A DNA stretch of 64,000 nt from Litoreibacter roseus (lineage in GTDB: Bacteria > Pseudomonadota > Alphaproteobacteria > Rhodobacterales > Rhodobacteraceae): positions 1,054,001-1,118,000 of the forward strand of contig NZ_BLJE01000002.1 in the NCBI RefSeq assembly GCF_009811795.1, read 5' to 3'. The first letter of the stretch is position 1, and the number at the start of each line of letters is the position of its first letter. The notes under the pieces are model-generated. The model was given only the letters and a program-made list of their open reading frames with translations. It was not told the origin of the DNA and searched no databases. Of the stretch, positions 1 to 9,707 are shown piece by piece. Both the position numbers and the translations under genes were made by a program.

Positions 1-501
1 AAGGCAGCGGTATTCGCAGCTGTTCTGGGCCTCAGTGCTTGCGGCGGCGGGTTCTCTGGCAGCGGCACGGGCGCAGATGGTGCAGGGGCCGGTGGTGCGA
101 ATGGTGGTATCCAGACCAGCAATCTTGACCCAAACAGCCCGGCCTATTTCAGCCAAACGATCGGCGATCGCGTATTGTTCGCAGTGGATCAAAGCACGTT
201 GAGCGATGAAGCGCGGACGACCTTGACCCAACAGGCGCAGTGGCTTTTGTCAAACACCACTTATTCGGCGATTGTGGAAGGCCACGCAGACGAACAGGGC
301 ACGCGGGAATACAACCTTGCCTTGGGCGCACGTCGCGCGGCTGCGTCCCGTGATTTTCTTGTGAGCCAAGGGGTTGCAGACAATCGCCTGCGCACGGTGA
401 CTTACGGTAAGGAACGCCCGATCGAGCTTTGTTCTGACGAGGCTTGCTACGCCCAGAACCGCCGGGCTGTGACGGTGATCTCTGCTGGTGTGGGCAGCTA
501 A
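1..501 (+). CDS. pal: Peptidoglycan-associated lipoprotein Pal (5' end outside window)
   Basis: Outer-membrane lipoprotein of the Tol-Pal system, which ties the outer membrane to peptidoglycan during division. The frame is open from base 1, so the first codons lie upstream. What remains begins inside a signal peptide that ends in a lipobox (LSAC, Cys at about residue 14 of the visible part). A Gly/Ala/Ser-rich linker follows, then a C-terminal OmpA-like peptidoglycan-binding domain with the typical EGHADEQGTREYN stretch and a final NRRAVTV strand. cpoB starts 4 bases after the stop, the usual tol-pal order. Identification is firm; only the start is missing. Confidence 0.95.
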   Translation, partial: KAAVFAAVLGLSACGGGFSGSGTGADGAGAGGANGGIQTSNLDPNSPAYFSQTIGDRVLFAVDQSTLSDEARTTLTQQAQWLLSNTTYSAIVEGHADEQGTREYNLALGARRAAASRDFLVSQGVADNRLRTVTYGKERPIELCSDEACYAQNRRAVTVISAGVGS

Positions 502-505
502 ACCG

Positions 506-1321
506 ATGCGAGGGCTCTTCGTTCTTCTTGCGGTTTCTGTCTTGGGCGGCACAGCTTTCGCCCAGGACAACACGCAGACACTGGCCGATATCCGGCAGGA
601 GCTTGTCATTCTCAATACCGAGATCGCTAAGCTGCGGCGTGAGATGTCCACCACCGGTTCGCCCAATGTGAACATTTCAGGCGATATGCTTCAGCGGCTT
701 GATGCCATCGAGGCGCAGATGGCAGATCTGACAGCGATGACCGAGGGGCTGAAAAACCGCGTTGATCGGGTCGTGGCAGACGGAACGAACCGGATTGGCG
801 ATCTTGAGTTTCGACTGGTCGAACTGGAAGGCGGCGATCTCGGGTCTATCGGGGAAACCCCCGTTTTGGGCGGCGAAGCGGGTGCGCCGCTTCCACCCAT
901 AGCGGCGCCCGACTCGCCGACAGATGGCGTAGAGCTTGCTGTGGCTGAAAGAGAAGACTTCGAGCGTGCTGAGGCGGCGCTTGAGGCGGGCGATTACCGG
1001 GGGGCTGCAGATCAGTTTGCCAGCTTCACGCAAAATTATCCTGGGGGCCCTCTGAGCCCTGACGCACATTTCTTCCGGGGCCAGGCGCATGAGAACCTTG
1101 GCGACTGGAATGCAGCCGCGCGCGCGTATCTCGAAAGTTTCTCCGGTGCGCCCAATGCGCCACGGGCACCCGAGGCGCTGTTCAAGCTGGGTGTATCCTT
1201 GAACGAGTTGGGGCAGACGGAAGAGGCCTGCCTCATGCTTCAGGAAATCGGGTCGCGCTATCCAAGTTCCGACCAAATTGCTCCGGCGCAGACCGCGCAG
1301 CAGAACATGGGCTGTTCATGA
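506..1321 (+). CDS. cpoB: Cell division coordinator CpoB (YbgF), periplasmic TPR protein
   Basis: Periplasmic partner of Tol-Pal that coordinates outer-membrane constriction with peptidoglycan synthesis. I place the start at the ATG at 506, which gives 271 residues and a clean signal peptide (MRGLFVLL... ending TAFAQ). The upstream in-frame start at 488 would put the signal peptide behind extra residues inside pal. After the signal there is a coiled-coil segment (about residues 25-90, the trimerisation region of the family), a Gly/Pro linker, and C-terminal TPR repeats (about 150-271). The stop overlaps the tilS start as ATGA, implying translational coupling. Confidence 0.92.
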   Translation: MRGLFVLLAVSVLGGTAFAQDNTQTLADIRQELVILNTEIAKLRREMSTTGSPNVNISGDMLQRLDAIEAQMADLTAMTEGLKNRVDRVVADGTNRIGDLEFRLVELEGGDLGSIGETPVLGGEAGAPLPPIAAPDSPTDGVELAVAEREDFERAEAALEAGDYRGAADQFASFTQNYPGGPLSPDAHFFRGQAHENLGDWNAAARAYLESFSGAPNAPRAPEALFKLGVSLNELGQTEEACLMLQEIGSRYPSSDQIAPAQTAQQNMGCS

Positions 1322-2550
1322 CATCAAACGAAGGGCCCAGTGCCCTTCGGTGCAAGCTCGCGGCTCTGGAGAACCAGAGCCGCCCCATAGGGGTGGCTGT
1401 GTCGGGCGGTTCTGATTCGACGGCTCTTTTGCTTCAGCTTCACGACATTGGTATCAAACCATCCCCACGGGTCGCGACGGTTGATCATGGACTGCGCCCC
1501 GAGGCGGCGGCAGAAGCCGACCACGTTGCAAAGCTCTGCAAAAATCTTGGGATACAACACGATACACTGACATGGGACGGCTGGGACAACCAAGGCAACC
1601 TGCAGGATCAGGCCCGCAGGGCGCGCTATCGGTTGCTCGCGGGCTGGGCGAAAGAGAACGGCATTGCGGACGTCATGCTTGGCCACACACGGGACGACAA
1701 TGCCGAGACGTTCCTGATGGGCCTGACGCGCGGCGCTGGGTTGGATGGCTTGTCAGGCATGCGCCTAAAATTCACCCGCGATGGCGTTGTCTTTCACCGC
1801 CCGCTTCTGGACCAGACGCGGGCATCCCTTCGCGCATTTCTCGTCGCACGAAATATCCGTTGGATTGACGATCCCAGCAATGACAATGAGCAGTTCGACC
1901 GCATCAAAATGCGCCAAGCAAGGGATGTGTTAAGCGAGCTTGGGATCACGCCAGAAAACCTTGCAAAAACAATCACAAACTTGTCTTCGACCCGCCGAGA
2001 TCTCTCCAAGGAGGTCGCGCGCTGGGCTCATGATCATGTCAGCCTTTCTGGCGGCGATGTCTCTTGCCCAGCCGCGGCGTTTGACGGGCTGACCGACGAA
2101 TACAAGCGACGGATCCTGAACACGGCCCTGCGCTGGGTCACCGGTGCGGATTACCCTGCGCGGGCGGAAAGCGTCATGCGCGTGATCCAATCAGGGCGCG
2201 ATTGCACGCTACATGGATGCAACATTATATTTGGCGATACGTTACGCCTCACGCGGGAGTCGGCGCGCGCGGAACGAGCCACCTCAACCTATCAAAACTG
2301 GGACAACCGTTGGCGCTTAACCGGCCCCAAAAGCGATGATTTGCATGTCGCAGCTCTGGGCGAAAAGGGGGTCGTGTTGTGCCCGGACTGGCGTGCATCA
2401 GCCCTGCCTCGAACGTCGCTTTTGGCCAGTCCTGCGATCTGGTCCGGTGACGCATTAATTGCTGCGCCGCTTGCAAATTTTTCAAATGGTTGGACTGCGA
2501 CACTGGTGCGCGGTGAAGAACAGTTCTATTCCTCTATCTTATCTCATTGA
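1318..2550 (+). CDS. tilS: tRNA(Ile)-lysidine synthetase TilS
   Basis: Converts C34 of the CAU-anticodon tRNA-Ile to lysidine using ATP, so that it reads AUA codons; cytoplasmic and normally essential. The N-terminal PP-loop ATPase motif SGGSDS is at residues 29-34, followed by conserved segments VDHGLR and GHTRDDNAETFLM. The length, 410 residues, is normal for the family. It overlaps the end of cpoB by 4 bases and is followed by ftsH, as in many Rhodobacteraceae. Confidence 0.94.
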   Translation: MTSNEGPSALRCKLAALENQSRPIGVAVSGGSDSTALLLQLHDIGIKPSPRVATVDHGLRPEAAAEADHVAKLCKNLGIQHDTLTWDGWDNQGNLQDQARRARYRLLAGWAKENGIADVMLGHTRDDNAETFLMGLTRGAGLDGLSGMRLKFTRDGVVFHRPLLDQTRASLRAFLVARNIRWIDDPSNDNEQFDRIKMRQARDVLSELGITPENLAKTITNLSSTRRDLSKEVARWAHDHVSLSGGDVSCPAAAFDGLTDEYKRRILNTALRWVTGADYPARAESVMRVIQSGRDCTLHGCNIIFGDTLRLTRESARAERATSTYQNWDNRWRLTGPKSDDLHVAALGEKGVVLCPDWRASALPRTSLLASPAIWSGDALIAAPLANFSNGWTATLVRGEEQFYSSILSH

Positions 2551-2573
2551 ACCCCAGTCGGTTATCCCTATCT
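2547..2573 (+). promoter_or_regulatory. Candidate heat-shock (RpoH-type) promoter for ftsH
   Basis: TTGAAC at 2547-2552 and CCCTATCT at 2566-2573 are separated by 13 bases. This resembles the sigma-32 pattern (CTTGAA, 11-16 bases, CCCCATNT). It overlaps the tilS stop codon and would give ftsH a leader of about 45-50 bases. FtsH is a classical sigma-32 target, which makes the match plausible, but a single promoter call by eye is weak evidence. Confidence 0.45.
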
Positions 2574-2627
2574 TAAGGAGACGCCGGCGAAATAATCCGG
2601 GGCCAAGCTGCAATTAGGAGATTTCTC

Positions 2628-4544
2628 TTGGGCAACGCGCGCAATATTGCTTTCTGGGTCGTGCTTTTTCTGCTGATCCTGGCGCTCTTTAATCTTTTCA
2701 ACGGTGGTCAGACGACGATGGCGTCGCGCACGATCCCGTACTCCGATTTCATTGACAGGGTGGAAGGCGGCGATGTGTCCGAGGTGACCTTGGACGGTGA
2801 GCGGATCATCATCCGCTCCGGCAATGAACAATACGCAACCGTTAAGCCGGAAGGTGTCGACGTGACACCCGTGCTGTTGGAAAACGACGTTGCCATCAAA
2901 GCGGAGCCGCAGGAACAGAACGGTATCTGGTCCTATGTCGGGACGCTGCTGCCCTTCCTGATCATCATTGGTATCTGGATTTTCTTCATGAACCGGATGC
3001 AAGGCGGTGGCAAAGGTGGTGCGATGGGCTTTGGCAAGTCGCGCGCCAAGTTGCTGACTGAAAAGCACGGTCGCGTGACGTTTGACGATGTAGCTGGCAT
3101 TGATGAGGCCAAGGAAGAGCTTGAAGAGATTGTCGAGTTCTTGCGCAACCCCCAGAAGTTCTCTCGCCTTGGTGGCAAGATCCCAAAGGGCGCGCTTCTT
3201 GTCGGTCCTCCGGGCACAGGTAAGACCCTTTTGGCGCGCGCAATTGCGGGCGAAGCAGGCGTTCCCTTCTTCACGATCTCGGGCTCCGACTTTGTTGAAA
3301 TGTTCGTGGGAGTCGGTGCATCCCGCGTTCGGGACATGTTCGAGCAGGCTAAGAAGAACGCGCCCTGCATCGTGTTTATCGACGAGATTGACGCAGTCGG
3401 ACGTCACCGTGGTGCAGGCTACGGCGGCGGCAATGACGAGCGTGAACAGACGCTCAACCAGCTTCTTGTCGAAATGGATGGCTTTGAAGCCAATGAGGGC
3501 GTCATCATCCTTGCGGCGACCAACCGCCGCGACGTGCTTGATCCCGCCCTCTTGCGCCCGGGCCGGTTTGACCGGCAGGTCACCGTTCCAAACCCTGATA
3601 TCAAGGGGCGTGAAAAGATCCTGCGTGTTCATGCCCGCAAGGTTCCGCTTGGTCCGGATGTTGATCTGCGCATCACGGCACGCGGAACGCCTGGGTTTTC
3701 TGGCGCGGACCTCGCAAACCTTGTGAATGAAGCCGCACTTATGGCGGCTCGGGTCGGACGACGGTTTGTCACGATGGAAGATTTCGAAAGCGCGAAGGAC
3801 AAGGTGATGATGGGCGCTGAACGAAGGTCCATGGTCCTGACCGCCGAGCAAAAAGAAAAGACGGCCTATCATGAGGCGGGACATGCCGTTGTCGGGATGA
3901 GCCTTCCGAAATGCGATCCGGTCTATAAAGCAACGATCATTCCACGTGGTGGTGCTCTTGGTATGGTGGTTTCCCTGCCTGAGATAGACCGGCTGAACTG
4001 GCACAAATCGGAATGCGAACAGAAACTCGCCATGACCATGGCTGGCAAGGCTGCCGAAATCATCAAATACGGTGAAGAGGAAGTCTCAAACGGTCCTGCA
4101 GGGGATATTCAACAGGCCTCTAGTCTGGCCCGTGCGATGGTTCTGCGGTGGGGCATGTCGGATAAGGTCGGTAACATCGACTATCAGCAAGCTCATGAAG
4201 GATACATGGGCAACGGGCCCGGCGGCTTCTCGATCTCTTCGGAAACGAAGGAATTGATCGAACAAGAGGTCAAACGGATGATCGACGAAGCTTATGAAAC
4301 GGCCCGCGGAGTCTTGCTTGATAAGTCGGAAGAGTTCGAACGTCTGGCCCAAGGTCTGCTGGAGTACGAAACGCTGACCGGCGATGATATCAAGAAAGTC
4401 ATCAAGGGTGATCCTCTTGGGAAAGACGATGACGACGAGGATGAGCAGGACCAAGGCAGCGCGCCATCGGTCACGGCTATCCCGAAAACCAAGCCGAAGG
4501 CACCCAAGAACGACGGAAACCTTGAGCCTGAGCCATCAGTTTAA
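2628..4544 (+). CDS. ftsH: ATP-dependent zinc metalloprotease FtsH
   Basis: Inner-membrane AAA+ protease that extracts and degrades misassembled membrane proteins and regulators. The start is a TTG at 2628 behind a good ribosome site (AGGAG at about 2616). Two membrane segments (residues 8-24 and 103-121) flank a periplasmic domain. The Walker A motif GPPGTGKT is at 193-200, Walker B is IVFIDEID, the second region of homology is near 300-315, and the zinc-protease motif HEAGH is at 415-419. The 638-residue length and an acidic, disordered tail are typical. A strong terminator follows at 4566-4592. A candidate heat-shock promoter lies just upstream. Confidence 0.97.
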   Translation: MGNARNIAFWVVLFLLILALFNLFNGGQTTMASRTIPYSDFIDRVEGGDVSEVTLDGERIIIRSGNEQYATVKPEGVDVTPVLLENDVAIKAEPQEQNGIWSYVGTLLPFLIIIGIWIFFMNRMQGGGKGGAMGFGKSRAKLLTEKHGRVTFDDVAGIDEAKEELEEIVEFLRNPQKFSRLGGKIPKGALLVGPPGTGKTLLARAIAGEAGVPFFTISGSDFVEMFVGVGASRVRDMFEQAKKNAPCIVFIDEIDAVGRHRGAGYGGGNDEREQTLNQLLVEMDGFEANEGVIILAATNRRDVLDPALLRPGRFDRQVTVPNPDIKGREKILRVHARKVPLGPDVDLRITARGTPGFSGADLANLVNEAALMAARVGRRFVTMEDFESAKDKVMMGAERRSMVLTAEQKEKTAYHEAGHAVVGMSLPKCDPVYKATIIPRGGALGMVVSLPEIDRLNWHKSECEQKLAMTMAGKAAEIIKYGEEEVSNGPAGDIQQASSLARAMVLRWGMSDKVGNIDYQQAHEGYMGNGPGGFSISSETKELIEQEVKRMIDEAYETARGVLLDKSEEFERLAQGLLEYETLTGDDIKKVIKGDPLGKDDDDEDEQDQGSAPSVTAIPKTKPKAPKNDGNLEPEPSV

Positions 4545-4565
4545 GCGATCTCCAAACAATTCAAG

Positions 4566-4592
4566 AAGCCCCGGCCAGTGCCGGGGCTTTTT
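4566..4592 (+). terminator. Rho-independent terminator after ftsH
   Basis: A ten-base-pair stem, AAGCCCCGGC / GCCGGGGCTT, with a CAGT loop runs straight into a T tract (positions 4588-4592, then GTTT). It lies 22 bases after the ftsH stop and closes the pal-cpoB-tilS-ftsH run. Confidence 0.85.
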
Positions 4593-4679
4593 GTTTCAAC
4601 CGCGTGAGGACCGGACGATTGTGGATGATGGGCCAAGACGTTAGTCATCGGACACATTCTTGACCCGCGAGACGTCTCT

Positions 4680-5264
4680 ATGCCTGCACTTCTCAAAACA
4701 GAATACACCGCTGAAATCATCTGGCTCGGTGTCCTGCCTGATAGAGATGAAACGCTTGCCACGAAATCTCAAGACGTTCTGAAATTGAGCTTTGCAGGGG
4801 TTGTTGGTGACGACCACGGGGGTGAAACACGACCGTCCTGTGCCCGCGTTGTCAGTCAATATCCACGTGGCACTAAGATCCGGAACACCCGTCAGGTGTG
4901 TATCGTTTCTGCAGAAGAGATGGCCGAGGTCGCCGCAGAGATTGGTGTGGAGCAATTTGACCCGCGCTGGTGCGGTGCAAACGTCGTGCTCAAAGGTCTT
5001 CCAGATCTGACTCATATCCCGCCATCTTCCCGTTTGCAGTCGCCCGACGGCACGACATTGACTGTCGATATGGAAAACCGGCCATGCCATCTGCCAGCGC
5101 CGGTGATCGAAGCGGAGGCACCCGGTCACGGAAGGGCCTTTAAAGCCGCTGCCAAGGGTCGCCGTGGGGTTACGGCATGGGTCGAACGGGAAGGCACGTT
5201 GAACTTGGGTGAGACCGTTACGCTGCACATTCCGGATCAACCCGCTTGGCGACCGGAAGGATGA
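4680..5264 (+). CDS. MOSC domain-containing protein
   Basis: A 194-residue single-domain protein resembling the MOSC superfamily, the C-terminal domain of molybdenum-cofactor sulfurases. Visible features are the early GDDHGG segment, the middle region with TRQVCIVS and WCGANVVL, and the conserved cysteine in ENRPC, expected to bind or relay sulfur. The substrate cannot be read from sequence. No obvious molybdenum-enzyme gene is next to it; it sits alone between a terminator and fhs. The start has only a weak ribosome site. Confidence 0.75.
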   Translation: MPALLKTEYTAEIIWLGVLPDRDETLATKSQDVLKLSFAGVVGDDHGGETRPSCARVVSQYPRGTKIRNTRQVCIVSAEEMAEVAAEIGVEQFDPRWCGANVVLKGLPDLTHIPPSSRLQSPDGTTLTVDMENRPCHLPAPVIEAEAPGHGRAFKAAAKGRRGVTAWVEREGTLNLGETVTLHIPDQPAWRPEG

Positions 5265-5412
5265 CAGGCGTTTCCCATCTGAAACCATAAGCGCAAATCA
5301 GGGCGGTTCCGACGTCACAAATGTCGCAATCTGCGCGACAGCCCACTGGACGACGCAGATAGTGAGCGCTGTATATCAACAACGCACAGCCGTAACAGGG
5401 ACACCGCCGCTC

Positions 5413-7089
5413 ATGAGTTTCAAGACCGATATCGAGATCGCCCGCGAGGCCTCAAAACGCCCTATTCAGGACATCGGCGCTACGTTGGGCATCCCGTCGG
5501 AGCACCTTTTGCCCTTCGGTCATGACAAGGCAAAGATCTCTGCTGAATTCATTGCGGCGCAGAAGGACAAGCCATCGGGCAAACTGATCCTCGTCACGGC
5601 GATCAACCCGACCCCGGCGGGTGAGGGCAAAACCACAACCACCGTAGGTCTGGGCGATGGTCTCAACGCAATCGGCAAGAAAGCTGCGATTTGTATCCGG
5701 GAGGCGTCCTTGGGTCCGTGCTTCGGAATGAAGGGGGGTGCAGCTGGCGGAGGATATGCGCAGGTTGTGCCTATGGAGGAAATGAACCTCCACTTCACCG
5801 GCGACTTTCACGCGATCACGAGCGCCCACAACCTTCTGAGCGCGATGATTGACAATCATATCTACTGGGGCAATGAGCTTGAGATTGATGAGCGGCGCGT
5901 CACGTGGAAACGGGTCCTCGACATGAATGACCGTGCATTGCGGGATACGGTGACATCCTTGGGTGGGGTGGCGAACGGCTTTCCACGCCAGACTGGCTTT
6001 GACATTACCGTGGCGTCCGAGGTCATGGCGATCCTCTGTCTTTCGACGGACCTGGATGATCTTAAAAAGCGTCTTGGCAACATTATCGTCGCGTACCGGC
6101 GGGATCGCTCGCCGATCTACGCCCGTGACATCAAGGCCGATGGCGCGATGACGGTTCTGCTTCAACAGGCAATGCAGCCAAACCTCGTTCAGACACTCGA
6201 AAACAATCCCGCCTTCGTTCACGGCGGTCCGTTCGCCAATATCGCCCACGGATGCAACTCGGTTATTGCCACGACAACAGCGTTGAAGCTGGCCGACTAT
6301 GTGGTGACCGAAGCTGGGTTCGGTGCAGACCTTGGGGCCGAGAAGTTCATGAACATCAAATGCCGCAAGGCCGGGCTGGCGCCAGACTGCGTGGTACTGG
6401 TCGCGACCGTGCGGGCGATGAAGATGAATGGCGGCATTGCGAAAGCCGATCTTGGTGATGAGAACGTTGAGGCCGTTGAGGCCGGATGCGCGAACTTGGG
6501 CCGTCATATTGAGAACGTAAAAAGCTTTGGCGTTCCGGTCATTGTTGCGATCAACCACTTCGCCGGGGATACTGACGCCGAGGTCAACGCGGTCAGCGAG
6601 TATGTCGCCACTCAAGGCTCCGAAGCGATATTGTGTAAGCATTGGGCACACGGGTCCGAAGGCACCAAGGAGCTTGCAACACGTGTCGCCGAAATCGCGG
6701 AAAGCGGCGCGTCGCAATTCGCGCCGCTCTATGATGACAGCCTGAGCCTGATGGAAAAGATCGAGACGATTGCAAAGCGGATCTACCGTGCTGACGAAGT
6801 ACTCGCCGATAAGAAAATCCGCGATCAATTGCGTCAATGGGAGGCGGCAGGATATGGTGATCTTCCCGTCTGCATGGCAAAGACGCAGTACAGCTTCTCG
6901 ACTGACCCAAATCTGCGCGGTGCGCCCGTTGGGCACTCTCTGCCGATCCGCGAAGTTCGCTTGAGTGCGGGGGCCGGGTTCGTGGTTGTTGTTTGCGGTG
7001 AGATCATGACCATGCCAGGCCTGCCACGCGTGCCATCCGCCGAGGCAATTATGTTAAACGACGCAGGTCAGATTGAGGGGCTGTTCTAG
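5413..7089 (+). CDS. fhs: Formate--tetrahydrofolate ligase
   Basis: Makes 10-formyl-THF from formate, THF and ATP, feeding purine synthesis and, in Roseobacters, one-carbon oxidation. I choose the ATG at 5413 ([10 protein letters not shown]), giving 558 residues, the usual length. The open frame to 5209 overlaps the MOSC gene and adds non-family residues. The P-loop is seen as [14 protein letters not shown], and the [23 protein letters not shown] and final PGLPR segments are characteristic. folD follows 34 bases later, so the two probably form one C1 operon. The 148-base leader contains a hairpin (see findings). Confidence 0.97.
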   Translation: MSFKTDIEIAREASKRPIQDIGATLGIPSEHLLPFGHDKAKISAEFIAAQKDKPSGKLILVTAINPTPAGEGKTTTTVGLGDGLNAIGKKAAICIREASLGPCFGMKGGAAGGGYAQVVPMEEMNLHFTGDFHAITSAHNLLSAMIDNHIYWGNELEIDERRVTWKRVLDMNDRALRDTVTSLGGVANGFPRQTGFDITVASEVMAILCLSTDLDDLKKRLGNIIVAYRRDRSPIYARDIKADGAMTVLLQQAMQPNLVQTLENNPAFVHGGPFANIAHGCNSVIATTTALKLADYVVTEAGFGADLGAEKFMNIKCRKAGLAPDCVVLVATVRAMKMNGGIAKADLGDENVEAVEAGCANLGRHIENVKSFGVPVIVAINHFAGDTDAEVNAVSEYVATQGSEAILCKHWAHGSEGTKELATRVAEIAESGASQFAPLYDDSLSLMEKIETIAKRIYRADEVLADKKIRDQLRQWEAAGYGDLPVCMAKTQYSFSTDPNLRGAPVGHSLPIREVRLSAGAGFVVVVCGEIMTMPGLPRVPSAEAIMLNDAGQIEGLF

Positions 7090-7123
7090 CTCCTGAGACG
7101 CCCCACAAGCCGAAAGAGAGTCC

Positions 7124-8017
7124 ATGACTGCACAGATTATCGACGGAAAGGCCTTCGCGGCCACCGTGCGCGCTAAGGTTGCCACCCATGTGGCCCGTCT
7201 CAAGGAAGAGAACAACCTCACACCGGGGCTGGCCGTCGTTCTCGTCGGTGAAGATCCTGCGTCGCAGGTCTATGTGCGGTCAAAAGGAAAACAGACGATT
7301 GAGGCCGGCATGAAGTCTGTCGAGCATCGGCTTGATCCCGACACCACAGAGGACGCGCTGCTCACGTTGATTAAGCAGCTCAACGACGACGCCACTATCC
7401 ACGGTATCCTGGTTCAGCTGCCGCTGCCCGCGCATCTTGATGAAGATCTGGTGATCAATGCCATTGACCCCGCCAAGGATGTAGATGGTTTCCACATTTC
7501 GAATGTGGGCCTTCTGGGAACGGGGCAGAAATCGATGGTGCCGTGCACGCCTCTGGGATGCCTCATGATGCTGCGCGACCATCACGGCAGCCTCAGTGGG
7601 CTTGATGCCGTTGTCATCGGACGCTCCAATATTGTGGGCAAACCCATGGCGCAATTGCTGCTGGGGGACAGTTGCACGGTCACGATAGCACATAGCAGAA
7701 CGAAGGATTTACCGGATGTTGTGCGTCGGGCCGATATCGTTGTTGCGGCTGTCGGGCGGCCCCAGATGGTTCCAGGCGATTGGATCAAGCCCGGTGCGAC
7801 CGTGATCGATGTGGGCATCAATCGGATCGACGCGGAGGGGGGTAAAACCCGCTTGGTGGGCGATGTGGACTACGAAAGCTGCGCAGCGGTTGCAGGTGCG
7901 ATCACGCCGGTTCCCGGTGGTGTGGGGCCAATGACAATCGCCTGTCTTTTGGCAAATACAGTCACAGCATGTTGCCGGGCCAACGGACTGGCGGAGCCTA
8001 AAGACCTGACGGTTTGA
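7124..8017 (+). CDS. folD: Bifunctional methylenetetrahydrofolate dehydrogenase / methenyltetrahydrofolate cyclohydrolase
   Basis: Interconverts 5,10-methylene-THF, 5,10-methenyl-THF and 10-formyl-THF with NADP(H), completing the pathway begun by fhs. At 297 residues the length is normal. The catalytic region (YVRSKGKQ, with the conserved Tyr and Lys), the GILVQLPLP motif, the DVDGFH segment, the nucleotide-binding [12 protein letters not shown] and the C-terminal [11 protein letters not shown] are all present. A ribosome site (AAGAGAG) precedes the ATG. Confidence 0.97.
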   Translation: MTAQIIDGKAFAATVRAKVATHVARLKEENNLTPGLAVVLVGEDPASQVYVRSKGKQTIEAGMKSVEHRLDPDTTEDALLTLIKQLNDDATIHGILVQLPLPAHLDEDLVINAIDPAKDVDGFHISNVGLLGTGQKSMVPCTPLGCLMMLRDHHGSLSGLDAVVIGRSNIVGKPMAQLLLGDSCTVTIAHSRTKDLPDVVRRADIVVAAVGRPQMVPGDWIKPGATVIDVGINRIDAEGGKTRLVGDVDYESCAAVAGAITPVPGGVGPMTIACLLANTVTACCRANGLAEPKDLTV

Positions 8018-8162
8018 CCGCCTATTTTAGGAAAAATCAGTAGCCGGGCGACACGGGCACTCAATAAGTCTCCCGCCTCAAAATGTGTCATCCCTTGTAA
8101 GCGACGCGGGTTGCCGCTGGGGAAAGATGTGCGGCGATTTGCACGGCGCCACAATTTGGTTT

Positions 8163-8196
8163 ACGTGAACGTCACGTTCTATTCGTGAATTACACG
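8163..8196 (+). promoter_or_regulatory. Direct and inverted ACGTGA-type repeats upstream of the LytTR gene
   Basis: ACGTGAA (8163-8169) recurs as TCGTGAA (8183-8189), 20 bases apart, about two helical turns. ACGTGA/TCACGT (8163-8177) and CGTG/CACG (8184-8196) also form inverted repeats. LytTR-domain regulators bind paired direct repeats spaced by about two turns, so this may be an autoregulatory site 14-47 bases before the start codon. Inferred from spacing and position only. Confidence 0.4.
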
Positions 8197-8209
8197 CTGT
8201 TTATTTGTT

Positions 8210-8992
8210 ATGCCGATTGCCAAAGAGTTCTTGAGATCCATCCGTCCCGCACCGGTGGTTGCCTCCTGGATTGTTGTGTCCTCCATTCTCGGCATCGTCG
8301 GTCCGTTTGGGATGTATGAGACGACAGGGCTCATCGCCCGTCTCCTTTACTGGTTCACAATCGTCGGGTTTTCGATTCCGATCGCTTTCGGATTGCAGGT
8401 CGCCCGGCGGGTCTACGTGCCTGAACGGTTCCTGCCTTTGGGCTTTCTTGCAGCAGCGCTGGTGTTTGGCGCTGTGATGACCCCCTTCATTTTTGGACTG
8501 AATGCGTTGTTCCTGCCGCACAGACTGGCCGATTTGCTGGCGCCCTTACCAATGTTTGGATTTACAGCGGCGACGTTTCTGGGCGTTAGCGGCATTGTGA
8601 CCTCTGTCAGATCCAAGCCCGCCGCCGCAAACGACACTGCTGTTGTTGATTCTGACACGGCCTCAGCAATCGGTACGGTTGAGATCGCATTTCTCAAGCG
8701 GCTGAACCCCGAAAACAGAACCGGTTTGATGCGACTTGCAATGCAGGATCACTACGTCGAGGCTCATTGCGACGGGGGGCGCCAGATGATTTTGCTAAGG
8801 ATGTCAGACGCGATCCAAGAATTGCAGGGCTTCAATGGCTTGCAAGTTCATAGGTCACACTGGGTCGCAACCGACGCTGTCGCAGGACATGAGCGGGTGG
8901 ATGGCAGACTTTATCTGGTGATGCGGGACGGCGCACGGGTACCCGTCAGTCGAACCTACCGCGATGCAATCCGGTCCTCCGGCCTGATCTGA
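8210..8992 (+). CDS. Membrane-bound LytTR-family DNA-binding regulator
   Basis: A 260-residue protein with about four hydrophobic segments in residues 12-130 and a C-terminal LytTR DNA-binding domain (about 160-255), recognisable in HYVEAHCDGG, LQVHRSHWV and VPVSRTYRD. This makes a membrane-tethered transcription regulator without a receiver domain. The signal and the targets are unknown. There is no clear Shine-Dalgarno before the ATG (the upstream bases are T-rich), so initiation may be weak or leaderless. Its stop is only 3 bases from the stop of the convergent pdeM. Confidence 0.85.
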   Translation: MPIAKEFLRSIRPAPVVASWIVVSSILGIVGPFGMYETTGLIARLLYWFTIVGFSIPIAFGLQVARRVYVPERFLPLGFLAAALVFGAVMTPFIFGLNALFLPHRLADLLAPLPMFGFTAATFLGVSGIVTSVRSKPAAANDTAVVDSDTASAIGTVEIAFLKRLNPENRTGLMRLAMQDHYVEAHCDGGRQMILLRMSDAIQELQGFNGLQVHRSHWVATDAVAGHERVDGRLYLVMRDGARVPVSRTYRDAIRSSGLI

Positions 8993-8995
8993 TCG

Positions 8996-9658
8996 TCAGC
9001 GTGGCATTGGAACGACGCAGGGGGACGGGCCCGTCAAGATGGCTTTGGCCTGAACGCTCATGAGCCCCGACAGCTCAGGACTGCTGCTGCGCAAGCCGCC
9101 TGTATAGGTGCCGAATGCGGGAAGGATCAGCTTGCGCTCGTCGAAGAGAAAGCAGGGCCGCGACAAAAGACGCCCACGCAGCGGAATTTCCGCCTTTGGA
9201 TGATAGTGGCCGGAAATTTCCGGCTCCGAGCTTTCACTGGCAATATGTCGAAACACAATCTGATCCTGCGTAAAGCTCGCCAGATGCGTCCCGCCAAACT
9301 CAAGCGGTCCTGGATCATGATTGCCTTCGATCCATATCCATCGCCGCCCAGCCATCAAACGTGTCACCCACGCTACGTGAGTTTCACTGAGCGTACGTCC
9401 AGCCTCCAGATCATCAAAGCTGTCGCCCAGACAAATGACGGTAGTTGGATCCGTCGCATTGATGGCGTCCTCAAGTCTCCCAAGCGTATCGGTCGTCTCA
9501 TAGGGTGGAAGCATCTGACCGCTGCGTCGCGCGATACGCTCGGACTTTCCCAGATGCAAATCCGACACCACCAAGATACGATGTGTCTGCCAGAACAGCG
9601 CTCCGGTTGGCAGCGCACTCAAGGGAACGCCGCAGAAGATAAAGGGCAGGATGTTCAT
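8996..9658 (-). CDS. pdeM: Ligase-associated DNA damage response endonuclease PdeM
   Basis: Calcineurin-like metallophosphoesterase family that travels with a helicase, an ATP-dependent DNA ligase and an MBL-fold exonuclease in a proposed DNA repair cassette. The metal-binding blocks are all present: SDLHLGKSERIARR, GDSFDD, EGNHD and GHYHPK. Length is 220 residues. It lies 49 bases downstream of the helicase gene on the same strand, supporting the family assignment. The ligase and the exonuclease are not in this window. Confidence 0.88.
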   Translation of the reverse strand: MNILPFIFCGVPLSALPTGALFWQTHRILVVSDLHLGKSERIARRSGQMLPPYETTDTLGRLEDAINATDPTTVICLGDSFDDLEAGRTLSETHVAWVTRLMAGRRWIWIEGNHDPGPLEFGGTHLASFTQDQIVFRHIASESSEPEISGHYHPKAEIPLRGRLLSRPCFLFDERKLILPAFGTYTGGLRSSSPELSGLMSVQAKAILTGPSPCVVPMPR

Positions 9659-9707
9659 ATTGTGTTCTTAGCCGGAAGGCCCATCAGACTCCAGAGGTGA
9701 TAGCTCC

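Noticed and set aside
2568-4004. A long open frame antisense to ftsH.
   Set aside because: The plus-strand frame encodes every FtsH motif; the opposite frame has no recognisable domain and follows from codon bias.
5265-5412. A folate (THF) riboswitch upstream of fhs.
   Set aside because: A hairpin is visible, but I could not match the conserved core of a known THF motif by eye.
5452-6936. A long open frame antisense to fhs.
   Set aside because: fhs is complete and unmistakable; the antisense translation is rich in His, Arg and Cys without any motif.
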